A stretch of DNA of 64,000 nucleotides, taken from Capsicum annuum. Lineage: Eukaryota; Streptophyta; Magnoliopsida; Solanales; Solanaceae. Numbering within the stretch: the stretch's first letter is position 1; each line of letters opens with the position of its first letter. The translations under genes were made by a program, and so were the position numbers. The notes under the pieces are model-generated. The model was given only the letters and a program-made list of their open reading frames with translations. It did no database searches and was not told where the DNA came from. Positions 22,201 to 31,905 of the stretch are shown in pieces. The stretch covers positions 224,910,339 to 224,974,338 of the forward strand of contig NC_061117.1 in the NCBI RefSeq assembly GCF_002878395.1, written 5' to 3'.

Positions 22201-25200
22201 GGGACAAAGACCAAATTACCCTTGGCATTTAAGTGGGTGGATTTGGGGTGTCTTGGTGGGCCTCTTTACATTTTATGAATATAGGCCCTTAGATGGGCTC
22301 ACAAGGGCCTCACACATGGCCAAGAATGTGAACAAGGCTTGGAGTCGTTGCAACTCACGTGCTTGGCTTCGTGTGAAAGGTCTCGAGCTAGGAATTCCCG
22401 TATCAGATTGATGCCAAAGTGATAAGTGTGATGAAGCTGAATCGTGATGATGATTGATTTACTAGGCTTGACTTGCAAGGGTTCGATGTTGGTGCAGAGG
22501 ATATCATGTTGATTCTCCGCTACAGACTCTCAAACATTTGGAAATTCATTCAAGTTTTACAATTGGTAGTTTCCTTTTATGTTTATCTTGCCTATGTAAT
22601 GTGAACTACGGTGGACCTGATTCCCCTATAAGAGGGATACGTAGGCGCTCATTTAATGAGTTCGAGGTATAATAAAATTTTCTTTTTTTTCTATTTTGTC
22701 ATTTTCTACATGGAGTTGAATGAATCAACAATGTGATTTGATGTCCATTACAAAAGCCATTTTGAATAAACAAATCTATGTTCAACGAAAGTCGACCTTA
22801 CTCATTTCCTATCTTCTTTACATTCACAATTTCAAATTCGACATTTATGTTCTATCACTATCATGCTTCGTGCGTTAGGAGCTCAAATCTTTACGCCTAG
22901 ATCACTTGTTAAATCTTAGTCTTCATCCTAGAATGCCTTTTGTTTATATTTATTATGTTTTAAACTTATGCATTATGCGATAATTTGTGCCTTATCTTAT
23001 TTTAAGGTTGTCTAGCAGTCGAACATCGAACTCAAGTGACAATCTGCAATATGACAAATATGCTTAATATCCGAAAAGTTTTCAGTCCTCCTTTTCATCG
23101 CCCAAGACAAAACACTATGACTCCTTATCCTTGACTTAACCACACACCTTCTTAGCAATTTCCTTTTGCACGTGACACTTCTGAAAGTGAAAGGATCAAT
23201 TTAGATGAACGTTGGCAAAGGCTTTGTGACTTAGAGAGGAGGATGAAGGAGGAACTGCGTTCTAGGGGTATCTACGACTTGAGGTATGAGAAATTATGTA
23301 TACATCCGAGGGTTGAGTTACCTCCAGGGTACAAAGTTCCAAAGTTCAACGATTCGATAGGCATGGGGATCCAATCACACATCTGAAGGACTATTGCGGC
23401 AGACCTATTGGCATAGGACACAATGAGGCTCTCTTAATGAGATTGTTTATTCAGAGTTTGTCAGGAATGGCGACTCTGCTAGGGAGCTTAGGTTCTAACC
23501 ATCACGAATTTGTGTTTAATGTGGGATTCTACTACTTTCTTTGTCTTATTGTTCTATAATTACTTCACCCCTTTTCCCTTTTATTGTCTATCTCATGATT
23601 AATCTATACATGTTAGTCCCTTCTCCTTTCCCCTTTTATGTGTTATTCATATTCCTCCATGTCTAATTTTTCTTTTATTGGTTATGTGTTTTTACGTTTA
23701 TTTTTATATTGCTAAAGCATGCTATTGTATGTCGCTATGTGCTATGTGTTACCGCTTTATATAACTGTCATTCCGCTCATACTTTTCTCCACTTGGAACC
23801 TCCTTTATTTTTCTTTTTACAAACGGTTGCATAGGTACACGGACGTTCTTTCCTAAAACACCTTTCGGGAAACGCCTTATGGATCGGTCGATCAGCAGTC
23901 CGTCGACAGTCACAAGCTTTCCCACTCTCGAGTTGTCCACCCAAGAGATCCATGTCATAAACCGACTCTTATCCTTTAGGTCTTGGCTACATATTTCTTT
24001 TATTAAGGAATATGCGTCCCATTCAACGTAGAATGCCTTAGCATCCTCGACACGTTGAATGTTAGTCTCATTCAAAGTCCAAATCATTCAAAGTCCAAAT
24101 CATTCAAAGTCCAAAGAGGTTCACGACCTCAAAAGGATTCATAATTATTTGTTATGTGTTGCATTTCTATATATGTATTGACATCTTGCCTACCTTGTTT
24201 TCGCTCTTGCCTTAGTCACTCCTTATTTTTAGTATTTTTCACTTTAGAACTCTTTGCTCTTAAAATTCTTATCATGTAGGACCCTACCATACACTCTTAG
24301 GGTCTATGCAAAACTCCCTTCAATTATCCTCCTGACTCATCTGTTAGTATACTAATTATAACTAGGCTCAACTCTCGCTTTGATAAAAGGTTTTAGTCTC
24401 ATTAACAATCTCTTAGTGCAACTTATCATTTTAGGATATCCTCTTCCAAATGCTTTTTAACATTTACATACTATTGTCCTACCACAATCCTCGAACATTA
24501 ATATTATTATATCCATTCGTACTTTAGCTTTCACAACCTCTAAGTTACATAGAGCTCTCATAACGTCTATTCACTCCGAATGAGCATAACTCATTATTTT
24601 CAAATGAGTAGAATATTTATTCTAGACACCTGCGCGTGCTAATTATAAATCCTTTCTTCTAAGGTTGACTAAAGTTGAACATAAAAAATGGCCAGTCCAG
24701 CGATGCTTATCAATCTTGTCAAGAGCGAAGCTGAGCACGAGAGTTTGGGGTTGCATCAAAATAGAGTCATTTCAAGCATCAGAAGGCTAGGCAGAAGAAA
24801 GAGCTAATTAGGGGAATAATGACTGATATTCGAGGTTCGGTCGAGATGACGCCAGGTTTTCCAGAGCCGCTATCGGAAGCAGACCTCAACCCTCCCATCC
24901 ACACCACCGAGTCCCCTACACTGACAACTTCACCTACGCCTGATTGTGATACACCTATGTCCCCAAGTCAGTTTTCAATTGCATTGCTAAAAGCACTTAT
25001 GGAGTTGACAAATACAAGTGAGAACAAAGAGACGAAAGGACAAGTTCCTAACCATGAGGCAGGATCATCTCAACAACCCAAAATGAATAAGTCATCCAAA
25101 TCAAAGGAAGAAGACAAGGAGAGAATCGAGGGTTTGAACTTTCCATTCTATGATGGGTCGAGAAACCCAAGCTATCGATTATAGGACAAAGTGATAGCCT

Positions 25201-28200
25201 GAAGACGAAACTCTTTCTTAGTTTACTTGAGGGTCCAGCATTGATGTGGTACGCCGAAAATGATACTAGCAAATGGGTTTCTTGGGACCATTTGCCAACT
25301 AACTTTGTTAGGTGGTTCGACAATAAGCTAAAAAGGAAGCTCACAGTCGAGGTAAATTTGGTTAAGCCACAATCCAAGGATGAAGGAAAGACGATCATCG
25401 ACGAGACATCCAAACCTCCAAAGCCTAAGTAAGCGTACCCCAACCTCAACTGATATGGTACCCAGCTCCAGAAATCATTCCAACATCCAATTATGTCCAA
25501 GCCTATTATCCACAATCCTTCACAAGACCTCCCCCTCAAACTGTTTGGTACCCACATTCATTCATTGCTCCAACATCAAACTACATTCCAGTTTTTTACC
25601 AAAATCCGCCAACAAACCAACGATCCACCAGACCTCAACGTAAGCTTCAGAAAAATCCACCAATACAAAGAGCTCATAGCTCAACTTTATGAGAGATTGA
25701 GGTGGCGACTCTTCACACTCTCCTTCAAACAATCCGAAAAAAAGTGGTCACATCAAATCCCGCTTTTCGCAAGAAAAATGGGGCACAACACCGCTATAAG
25801 AAAACATTTTCAGAAAAAAATCTTATCAAATAAGTAAGAAAATATAAGTATACCATCATCACAAATCATTTTCAAAAAAACATTACTCCTATCAACATAA
25901 TTAATAAAGCATATTGTCACATCCTAGAATGAGTATTTTCATCCTTCCTTATACTTGCTGCCATTGACACCACAACCCACAATGAATCAAGCATTGAACA
26001 CAATTTCTTTTTAATTTCTTTTTTAATCAGTATTCTGGAATGTGGGACATAGTAAAACCCATGGATCATGTCAATGAAACATGTAGAAAACCATGAAATA
26101 CACCCCAACATGAGGCATTGCAAGGACAGTCCGACATACCATGCAGAGTTCATAACTACAGCCCACATCCCCCCAACAGCTCAGCACAAAGCTTTGGTGT
26201 GCCAACATCAGCAGAATTCACGACTAAACGGAACACAAGTTTACAGACACCTCCCTGACTAGTCGCCAAATATCTCATGCAAAAGCAGAATATAAAAAAG
26301 TTGAAGACACCAATGTGTATTATATCTGTATATTGCACACAGGTGACATTGTGTTGCAAGCATAATTTCATGTTCTTGGATAAGAAGGAGAGAACTCAAA
26401 ATCTGAACAAACCTGTCATTGCAGAGGAGTATAGCAGAGCTTGAAATTTCTGCAAAAAGAATAGACAACTGAATATCACGAAATTTATTCAAACACAGAC
26501 TGGTAACCGAACAGAACTTCCAAATCAAAATAAACAGACGAGACACGCACCAATCACTGAGACTGAGTAGATTACACTTTAGACAAATAGACAATTATAA
26601 AGTTGGATGATGCATTTGCTAATAGAAAATAGAATTAATTTCCCCATTGCTTATTGGTACTTAATGACTTGAGTACATAATAAATTTGGACAAAGGTGTG
26701 TATTCATGAGCCCATGTTAAAGTTTCAACTATTCCTATCAGTATACGTGAGTTGTTAGGACAGTACATGTTTCTAATGGCATTCACATATCCTATCATCT
26801 CATTCAGACTCCTTTTCATCTTTTGAAGAGTCTCACATTTACCGTCAAGGTAAAAATAAGTAAGCACAAACCAAACACGTGATTTAAGTAGACCATTGAA
26901 GTTGGGATTAGCATAATCTATCCACCACTGGCTCAAGCTAAATGCTGCTTATATGCATATAATTTTTTTCATTTTTCTTTCCTTTTAGATAATCGTGCAT
27001 TACTTTTCTAGAGCCAAATAAACAACTACTTTGTCATCAGTTTAAAAGGCTAGGGAGACACAAACACATTGAATGGAAAAAAAAAAAATAGATCCAGACT
27101 AACATCAAAACCAGATGCATTTTCACCAACAGTATAATTTGCAGATGTACGCAAAGCCTTGGTCTTCTTCTCAACTTCATCCACCGAATATGCTGTAGAT
27201 TAAGGATATGTCAGTGTACATGAAATAGTATGCACATCATACCAACAGAATATTAATGATAAAGGACAACCGATCAGTCCCTTGACCTCTTTGCACTTTT
27301 TCACAAAGACTATTCCACATCTATATATCAAATCCACTATGAACAACAAAAAGGAGTTTATTAACTGCAGTGTTACTTTCTTCCTGAGTTCATTATCTAA
27401 AGTGAAGGCTGCTGCCCTTCGATGTGTAAATGTAAAATCATAATTTAAAAGACACCTAACAGGAGTGCAATAGTGTTGTTAAAGGCTCAATTAAAGCATG
27501 CTTAAGCTCTGAAGTTCGGTGAAGCAGTTGTGCACTTCGCCTCACTTAATTGGTGCTTTAGAGTATGCGTCAAAGTGTTAATGCGTGCACTTGATTTACC
27601 GTACGGACAAAATAACACACACACACGTATATAGCTTAATTATTGTTTTTCCTTTCTTTTGTCCAAATAATTTTGTTTGTGTTTATAGTTTCATTTCTTG
27701 CATTACGTTTCCATCGTTTATTTGTCTTCATTGGCGCTTTAATCGAGCTTTCTTCATGAGGTCAGCAAGTTTTACAAAATTTACAAATCCCCTTGTTCAA
27801 GCCATCCAAATTAAGATTATCATTCTACGAATGGCATAAACGCATTGCATAAACAACACTCCCGAAATCTTTTCAGAAATAGCCACACCCAAGACAAGTT
27901 ATTAGATCACACTGTTGGAATTTTGTTATGAACCTAAAAGAATTTTAACCGGGTTTCATTTGTTCATAAATATAGTGGATTAATAATTTGCATCTCAAGG
28001 TGTAGCCTACTGGCCAATGAAGTGACTGCAAATCTCTTGGGGACCAAGGTTCTATACTGGCAAAGACTAGCTAGTAATTTCTTGTCAATAGCTTACGCCT
28101 TGGTAAGGCCAAGTTAACCGGTAATTGTGTTGGTAAGAGATAGCATGTATTCCATGAAATAGCTGAGGTACTCAAAGCTAACCGGACACCACTGTTATCA

Positions 28201-30422
28201 AAAATATAACAGTAGATCATTGTGGTAGTAATAATTTTGTACCATATAATAAATTTGGGAGCAATAGAAGTGTTATACCAAAATGTTGATCACAACTACG
28301 AGTATCAGTATCAGTTAGCTGAGTTCTCATACGTAAATATCCTTCAACATTTTCTGATCAGGAAGCACATGGATTTATACTACTTTATTAGCTATCATTT
28401 GACCATAAATTTTGGGAGTACTTTTTGAAAATTTATCTTTAAATATTTGTTTGTCCATGAAATTTGATCTTAAAAAGTTTCCAAAAACTAGCTCAGACCA
28501 GTTTCTAAATTTCTGGAACTTCTACTCGCAAAGATTCAACTTTTTTCCAAGTAAAATGTATGTCAAACGCAACTTCAAATTCAAAAAATCCACAACTTCA
28601 AAAAACTCAAATTTTCAACTTTCAAATTTCTAACGTCATAATTTATGGCCAAATGGAGCCAAGACTTAGATGATTTCTCATCTGAATGATTCGGGCTAGA
28701 GCAGGCTACAGACAAGGTGCATAATGAAGCTCAAAATTCCACATCCAAATTTAGGTACAAATGATTATTATGTTTATAGAAGCAAAATAGGTACAGACTT
28801 GGAGCTTTGGTGATACCTGTTGTTTCGGGTAGATCATTTGTAGTATTATTTTATGGTGATCTTGTTTTTGTAATATTTGTTCTTTTGTTACTACCTATTG
28901 TCCTTATACTTCTATAACATTTTTTCTATACATTTTTAAGCTTGAGTCGGGATCTCCAAACCCCACATTGTGGGAATACACCGGCTATGTTGTTGTATTA
29001 GGAGCAAAATAAGGGGGTTAGACTGAATGGACGGGTCAAAATGAGCTAAGTTAATAAATAACCCGTCCAAACTTTATTTGGGTTGAAATGAGCTAAGATA
29101 ATAAATGTAGAGGTCAATAATCAGCACAAACTTGGACGTGTTGGGCGGATTATAATTTCATTAGCTAATTTTATCACCTGAAATTGTACACACACAAGGT
29201 GCATAATGAAGTTCAAAATTTACAAATGATTATTATATTTATAGATTACAAACAAGCGGGTTGAACTGAATTTGGACAGGTCGAAATGAGCTAAATTAAT
29301 AACCCACCCAAAAATTACTTGAGCTAAAATGAGCTGGGCTAATAAATATACACGTCAATAATCAAACCAAACTTGACCAAATTGGACGGATTATAATTTT
29401 ACGACCTAATTGTCACCTCAAATTATATACACAAAATCATCTATCAATCCAAGTTATAATAATACTGAAATGGAATACAAAAACTAGAACAACAACAACA
29501 ACATACCCAGTGTATTCCCACATAGTGGGGTCTAGAGGGGTAGAGTGTACCCAGACCATACCACTACCTCATGAATACAAAAATTACTGATGTAGAGTAA
29601 TTCACACATAAAATTTACCTTCTTTACTTTTTTGTTTTTTTGATAACCTTGGTGTCCGGACCAACTTGCGCGCACCATGACTAAATCCACGCGATACCTG
29701 CCACCTCCCACCAGTAACAGGTACCAGGTAACTCTGTCCACCAAGGCTAGAGTAGATGGAAAGAAAACACCTGATGTTTGTCTCTGCTGCGAATTGAACC
29801 TAAGAACTCAAATACCTCATGGTCCTCATCCCAACTGCATTACCTTCTTTACATTTATACTCTTCCTGTTTATTTTTTGGGGGTCAAATTAATTAACAAA
29901 TACATTACTTCTTAATAAACAAAATCATTAAACTATTTTTTTGCATACTTGAGTTTATACCAGCTAAATAAGATCAAACATCAACTATCAATCACTATAT
30001 CATCCAAAAAAGATTCATACAAAGGCTGCCACTATAACAAATACATCACTTTTTCCTTAATACACAAAATAATTAAACTAATTTTTCGCACACTTTCGTA
30101 TATGACAGCTAAATAAGATCTAAACATCAAATGCTAATCACTATACTAGCAGTATAACAATGTTTAATACTGAAATGGAATACAATGTACCGTAAGTAGC
30201 GTAACCAGCAGTGGCAGCAGCGCCGGTTAGGGCAGCAACAAGGCTGTACTTCAGAAAATTCCATGACTTATTCTCAGCTCCGGCGCCGGGGCCGGCGGAA
30301 GGAGGTGGTGGTGGTTGTTTGTGTTGGAGGAGAACGGTGGACAAAGAGCGTTCATTGGTTCTTCTGTTAAATAACAAGGGAGAAATTCGGAATCGTGATC
30401 GAACTATAGTGTTAATCATCAT
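10213..30422 (-). CDS. TIM50: TIM50, mitochondrial presequence translocase subunit (10 exons, 20.2 kb)
   Basis: Exons (minus): 30422-30191, 27192-27104, 26449-26413, 18031-17970, 17858-17745, 17536-17432, 17354-17256, 16812-16656, 16558-16456, 10261-10213. All borders are GT/AG and phases agree, giving 1047 nt and 348 residues. The N-terminus is an Arg-rich mitochondrial presequence ([14 protein letters not shown]), then a Pro-rich linker and one membrane span ([15 protein letters not shown]). The rest is an FCP1/NLI-type domain: [58 protein letters not shown], ending FWRRS. TIM50 is the inner-membrane receptor of the TIM23 complex and takes precursors from the TOM complex. The phosphatase motif is degenerate (DLSET, second Asp replaced), as usual for TIM50. 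Intron 3 (8.4 kb) and intron 9 (6.2 kb) contain retrotransposons; intron 1 (3 kb) contains SINEs. A second ATG three bases downstream is equally possible as start. Confidence 0.93.
10339..10453 (+). mobile_element. TS-type SINE with 16-bp target duplication
   Basis: It contains GGAAACAACCTCTCTACTTC, CTCCCCAGACCCCACGCAGT and a TGTTGTTG end. Flanking direct repeats TATCCAGTCGCCACCT (10323-10338) and TATCCAGTCACCACCT (10454-10469) differ at one base. It lies in TIM50 intron 9, close to the last exon. Confidence 0.8.
11509..11990 (+). pseudogene. Partial gag with zinc knuckle (chromovirus)
   Basis: The first frame (to 11829) encodes a gag core piece: [18 protein letters not shown], then [18 protein letters not shown] stop and frame change follow. 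The zinc knuckle [18 protein letters not shown] (C-X2-C-X4-H-X4-C) lies at about 11928-11981. Gag forms the particle and the knuckle binds RNA. The N-terminal half is missing. Confidence 0.8.
12005..12898 (+). pseudogene. Retropepsin (aspartic protease) region of the chromovirus
   Basis: An open stretch of 297 codons. A long acidic linker ([16 protein letters not shown]) leads to the protease core with catalytic [13 protein letters not shown] (about 12256-12294) and the flap/strand motif [12 protein letters not shown] (about 12472). It continues toward the reverse transcriptase and ends at a stop after KELP, where related polyproteins read on. This is part of the broken polyprotein, not an independent gene. 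Confidence 0.8.
12902..15700 (+). pseudogene. pol: reverse transcriptase, RNase H and integrase (chromovirus)
   Basis: RT begins at about 12902 in one frame, shifts near 13050, has stops near 13277, 13314 and 13467, and shifts again near 13720. RT motifs: [46 protein letters not shown] and active site [10 protein letters not shown]. From 13718 a 660-codon open frame holds RNase H ([25 protein letters not shown]), the integrase HHCC finger ([17 protein letters not shown]), the DDE core ([39 protein letters not shown]) and a GPF module ([13 protein letters not shown]). It stops at 15698-15700, 187 bp inside the 3' LTR. Confidence 0.88.
15501..15513 (+). promoter_or_regulatory. Polypurine tract of the chromovirus
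   Basis: AAGATGGAGAGGA directly abuts the TGATAC start of the 3' LTR, the expected place for plus-strand DNA priming. It is also coding sequence of the integrase frame. Confidence 0.65.
15514..16328 (+). repeat. 3' LTR of the chromovirus
   Basis: It starts TGATAC and ends GTATCA. The borders are supported by alignment to the solo LTR at 21643-22405, which has the same ends and shares blocks such as TTCACACG.AGCCAAGC and TAGTGAAGCCGTGTG. A TATA-like AATATAAATA lies at 15777-15786. The 5 bases after the end are CCACC; the matching left copy cannot be checked because the 5' end is lost. Confidence 0.8.
18168..18994 (-). repeat. Left arm of the inverted repeat, antisense gag fragment
   Basis: About 100 bp of LTR-end-like sequence is followed by gag on the minus strand, with [40 protein letters not shown] and [12 protein letters not shown]. 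It pairs with 24967-25790 over its full length with scattered substitutions and small indels, and is more complete there (the right arm lacks about 25 bp near 25170). Confidence 0.85.
19190..20243 (+). pseudogene. Retroelement protease plus G-patch-like domain
   Basis: A retropepsin-like segment with [12 protein letters not shown] (Asp-Pro-Gly instead of Asp-Ser/Thr-Gly) breaks by frameshift near 19230. It continues as [11 protein letters not shown]... to [19 protein letters not shown] second frame (19602-20243) holds two glycine-rich G-patch-like repeats: [14 protein letters not shown] and [20 protein letters not shown] followed by FGLGYEY. G-patch modules bind RNA or helicases and occur between protease and RT in some Tat/Ogre-like polyproteins. 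Start and end of this unit are approximate. Confidence 0.7.
20640..21480 (+). pseudogene. Reverse transcriptase remnant (Tat/Ogre-like)
   Basis: Fragments in several frames: [39 protein letters not shown], the active-site segment [13 protein letters not shown] (about 21150-21190) and [20 protein letters not shown]. Multiple frameshifts, stops and a deleted palm segment near 21085 make it non-functional. No integrase follows; the sequence passes into gag near 21500. Confidence 0.8.
21525..21642 (+). pseudogene. gag zinc-knuckle fragment interrupted by a solo LTR
   Basis: [20 protein letters not shown] is a degenerate C/H-type knuckle of Tat/Ogre gag (first Cys lost). The frame is split by the solo LTR and continues at 22411 if the LTR and one target copy are ignored. 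Confidence 0.7.
21643..22405 (-). mobile_element. Solo LTR of the chromovirus family
   Basis: 763 bp beginning TGATAC and ending GTATCA in both readings, with a perfect 5-bp duplication GATTG at 21638-21642 and 22406-22410. It is similar to the 3' LTR at 15514-16328 in inverse orientation. TATA-like CTATATAAG lies at 22186-22178 on the minus strand. No internal region remains, consistent with LTR-LTR recombination. Confidence 0.9.
22411..23470 (+). other. Tat/Ogre-like LTR 3' part and a second gag fragment
   Basis: 22560-22680 carries the block GACCTGATTCCCCTATAAGA, then GGATACGTAGGC, common at the 3' end of such LTRs. 23190-23460 encodes another gag piece in broken frames ([43 protein letters not shown]). 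At 23467-23484 TGGCGACTCTGCTAGGGA matches the primer-site type of Ogre elements and abuts the gag piece, implying a chimeric junction. Confidence 0.55.
23485..24680 (+). other. T/C-rich leader-like region, no supported gene
   Basis: Pyrimidine-rich sequence as in the untranslated leader of Ogre-type elements. A minus-strand open frame of 112 codons at 23749-24087 has no recognisable motif. Three direct 16-bp repeats TCATTCAAAGTCCAAA run from 24068 to 24114. Confidence 0.4.
24690..25184 (+). pseudogene. gag start fragment (Tat/Ogre-like)
   Basis: ATGGCCAGTCCAGCG opens a gag-like frame that stops within 40 codons. The frame at 24819-25184 then runs through an S/T/P-rich stretch, [20 protein letters not shown] and [17 protein letters not shown] before a stop. 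From 24967 it is the right arm of the inverted repeat. Confidence 0.65.
24967..25790 (+). repeat. Right arm of the inverted repeat, sense gag fragment
   Basis: Pairs with 18168-18994. It encodes gag pieces ([38 protein letters not shown]) and a P/Q/Y-rich tail, then GATTGAGGTGGCGACTCTTC and the LTR-end-like sequence that closes the unit. Confidence 0.85.
27993..28205 (+). mobile_element. Diverged full-length SolS-type SINE
   Basis: GTAGCCTACTGGCCAATGAA at the head, ACGCCTTGGTAAGG in the middle and CCGGACACCACTGTTATCAA before the A-rich end follow the same order as the copy at 29628-29839. It lies in TIM50 intron 1. Confidence 0.65.
28396..28655. mobile_element. MITE with CATTTGACCATAAATTT ends
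   Basis: The left end CATTTGACCATAAATTTTGG is mirrored at the right by ATTTATGGCCAAATG. It is AT-rich and non-coding, about 260 bp, in TIM50 intron 1. The target duplication is unclear. Confidence 0.55.
28715..29420. repeat. Degenerate direct repeats in TIM50 intron 1
   Basis: AAGGTGCATAATGAAG.TC with following sequence appears near 28714 and 29197. GTCAAAATGAGCTAAGTTAA-like and GACGGATTATAATTTY-like blocks recur near 29035, 29145, 29280 and 29388, giving an imperfect ~250-bp periodicity. A truncated TS-SINE tail lies at about 28940-28997. Confidence 0.5.
29484..29572 (-). mobile_element. Short TS-SINE/LINE 3' end with 11-bp target duplication
   Basis: Minus-strand block ending in TTG repeats, with CATAGTGGGGTCTAGAGGGG. 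Direct repeats GAATACAAAAA flank it at 29473-29483 and 29573-29583. Confidence 0.75.
29628..29839 (-). mobile_element. SolS-type SINE with 13-bp target duplication
   Basis: On the minus strand a tRNA box-B-like GGTTCAATTCGCAGC is followed by the block ending GGACACCAAGGTTATC and an A-rich tail (29628-29645). Perfect 13-bp repeats TTACCTTCTTTAC lie at 29615-29627 and 29840-29852. It is in TIM50 intron 1 in the same orientation as the gene. Confidence 0.85.
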
Positions 30423-30433
30423 TATTATTATTA

Positions 30434-30442
30434 TTAGGGTTT
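30434..30442 (-). promoter_or_regulatory. Telo-box upstream of TIM50
   Basis: AAACCCTAA on the minus strand 12 bp before the first ATG. Telo-boxes are common near the start of plant housekeeping and translation/mitochondrial genes. No clear TATA box was seen. Confidence 0.5.
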
Positions 30443-30689
30443 TAAGGAAGAAGAAGAAAAATGATACAATTATAATATGGCATGTGAAATTCTCAAATGT
30501 ATGTATGCCTCGGATCGTAAGACAAATTTTATGTATTAACAAAAAAAATATTAATATGAAACTTGCTATATATTATATAATTATAAAACTGTTGTTATGA
30601 AACTCATAATTAAGGAGAATATTGTCCTTAATATATTTAGTGTAATTACATAATATGAAATTTGAAAAGGATAATGTGTATGCAGTTTA

Positions 30690-31570
30690 TATTATTTGAA
30701 AAAATTAATGCGTACATAATCCATACTATTACCTCAGATGAAGTAAAGAGGTTATTTTCGATAGACTCCGCTCAGGACACATAACAATATAACAAACATA
30801 AAACATAAAAGGTAATAATATGAACACAATGCTAGCTAATAAAGGAAACAACACAACCACCAGATAATACTATAAACTATTCATTCGGAATTATAGACAT
30901 CACCAAAATATTACGAACAAAAAACTCCAGACGCAGATACAAACAAAGCACTCTTTCCCATTATTATAGACCAACTTTTCCCCACTAACCATATATCCTA
31001 ATTCGCGTCCTCCATACCTTCGTATCAACGTTCATATACTCCGTACGTTGTAATACTCTATATAATGTCTAGTCACTTCTCTCTAATATTTCTTCTACCT
31101 ATCTCTATCGCGTCTAATACCATCCATAGTCAATCTCTCACACCTCCGTACTAGAGCATCCGTGTACCTTCTTATCACATGCCTAAATTATCGTATAACC
31201 TCACTTCCTGCATCTTATCCTCCACCAAAGTCACTCTCACATTCTCCTGAATAATCTTATTTCTAACTCTATATATCCCTTCTAGTAAGTCAACACATCC
31301 ATTGTAACATCCTTGTCTTCGCCACATTTAACTTTTGAATACAAAAACTCTTAACTGGCCAATAATACGCATCATCCAACATAGCCGATCGGACTACCAC
31401 TCTATAAAACTTACATTTAAGCTTACGAGACACCTTATCACACAAAACTCCTAAAATGGTCCTTCATTTCAACCACCCTGCACCAATACATTGCATAATA
31501 TCCGTGTAAATCTCACTATTCCCCTGAATCACAGACCTAAAATACTTGAAACTCTCCCTATTTTAAATGA
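30690..31570 (-). mobile_element. RTE-type LINE fragment, 3' portion
   Basis: The minus-strand sequence corresponds to the 3' coding part of the LINE whose shorter relatives lie at 317-778 and 40967-41345. Shared blocks include CAATCTCTCACACCTCCGTA and TCTTAACTGGCCAATA. It is broken by stops in every frame and lacks the TTG tail. It lies just upstream of TIM50. Confidence 0.7.
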
Positions 31571-31905
31571 CCTAAGAATTCCGCTTCATAATAATTAATA
31601 CCATGACTCATAAATTAAGTTAATATGAACTAGATGAAATAACATATAATGGAGCATCTTTTAAATAAACGTTAGCAAATATTTTATATTTTTCAACTTT
31701 TAAGGTATACGAGTAGACACTTCAATTCATATAAAAATGAATAAAATAGAATTTTTCAATTTGTGCTAACGAATTTAAACTCTATTATTATTATGAACAC
31801 AAACAATTAAATTAAAACTTTGATCGAAATAGTTCAATGAAAAACGAAAGAAATTTCTTAAAACGATTGCAAATGCAAAGTGTTCGAGATGTTGCTTCCT
31901 GGAGA

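Larger units (their letters stand above)
18168..25790. mobile_element. Palindromic Tat/Ogre-like Ty3/gypsy composite in TIM50 intron 3 (7.6 kb)
   Basis: The unit begins TGTCGCGCCCC and ends in the inverse, GGGGCACAACA. Likely 5-bp duplications CCACT (18163-18167) and CCGCT (25791-25795) flank it. Both ends are about 825-bp inverted arms. Between them lie, on the + strand, protease, G-patch-like and reverse transcriptase remnants (19.2-21.5 kb). These are followed by gag pieces, a solo LTR, LTR/leader sequence with a primer-site-like motif, and another gag start. It is heavily mutated and non-functional. Rearrangement by template switching or nested insertion is inference. Confidence 0.75.

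Noticed and set aside
23749..24087. Minus-strand frame of 112 codons in the leader-like region
   Set aside because: No recognised domain, and it lies in degenerate retroelement sequence; kept only as a note in the region entry.
25048..25557. Minus-strand frame of 169 codons
   Set aside because: Shadow of the sense gag fragment in the right arm of the inverted repeat.
29774..29815. tRNA-like box B sequences (also near 9670, 32145, 49540)
   Set aside because: They belong to SINEs or a MITE; no cloverleaf with anticodon arm and CCA-compatible acceptor could be built, so no tRNA gene is called.
30211..30600. Plus-strand open frame of 129 codons at the TIM50 start
   Set aside because: Antisense to TIM50 exon 1 (Pro-rich and presequence codons); no motif of its own.
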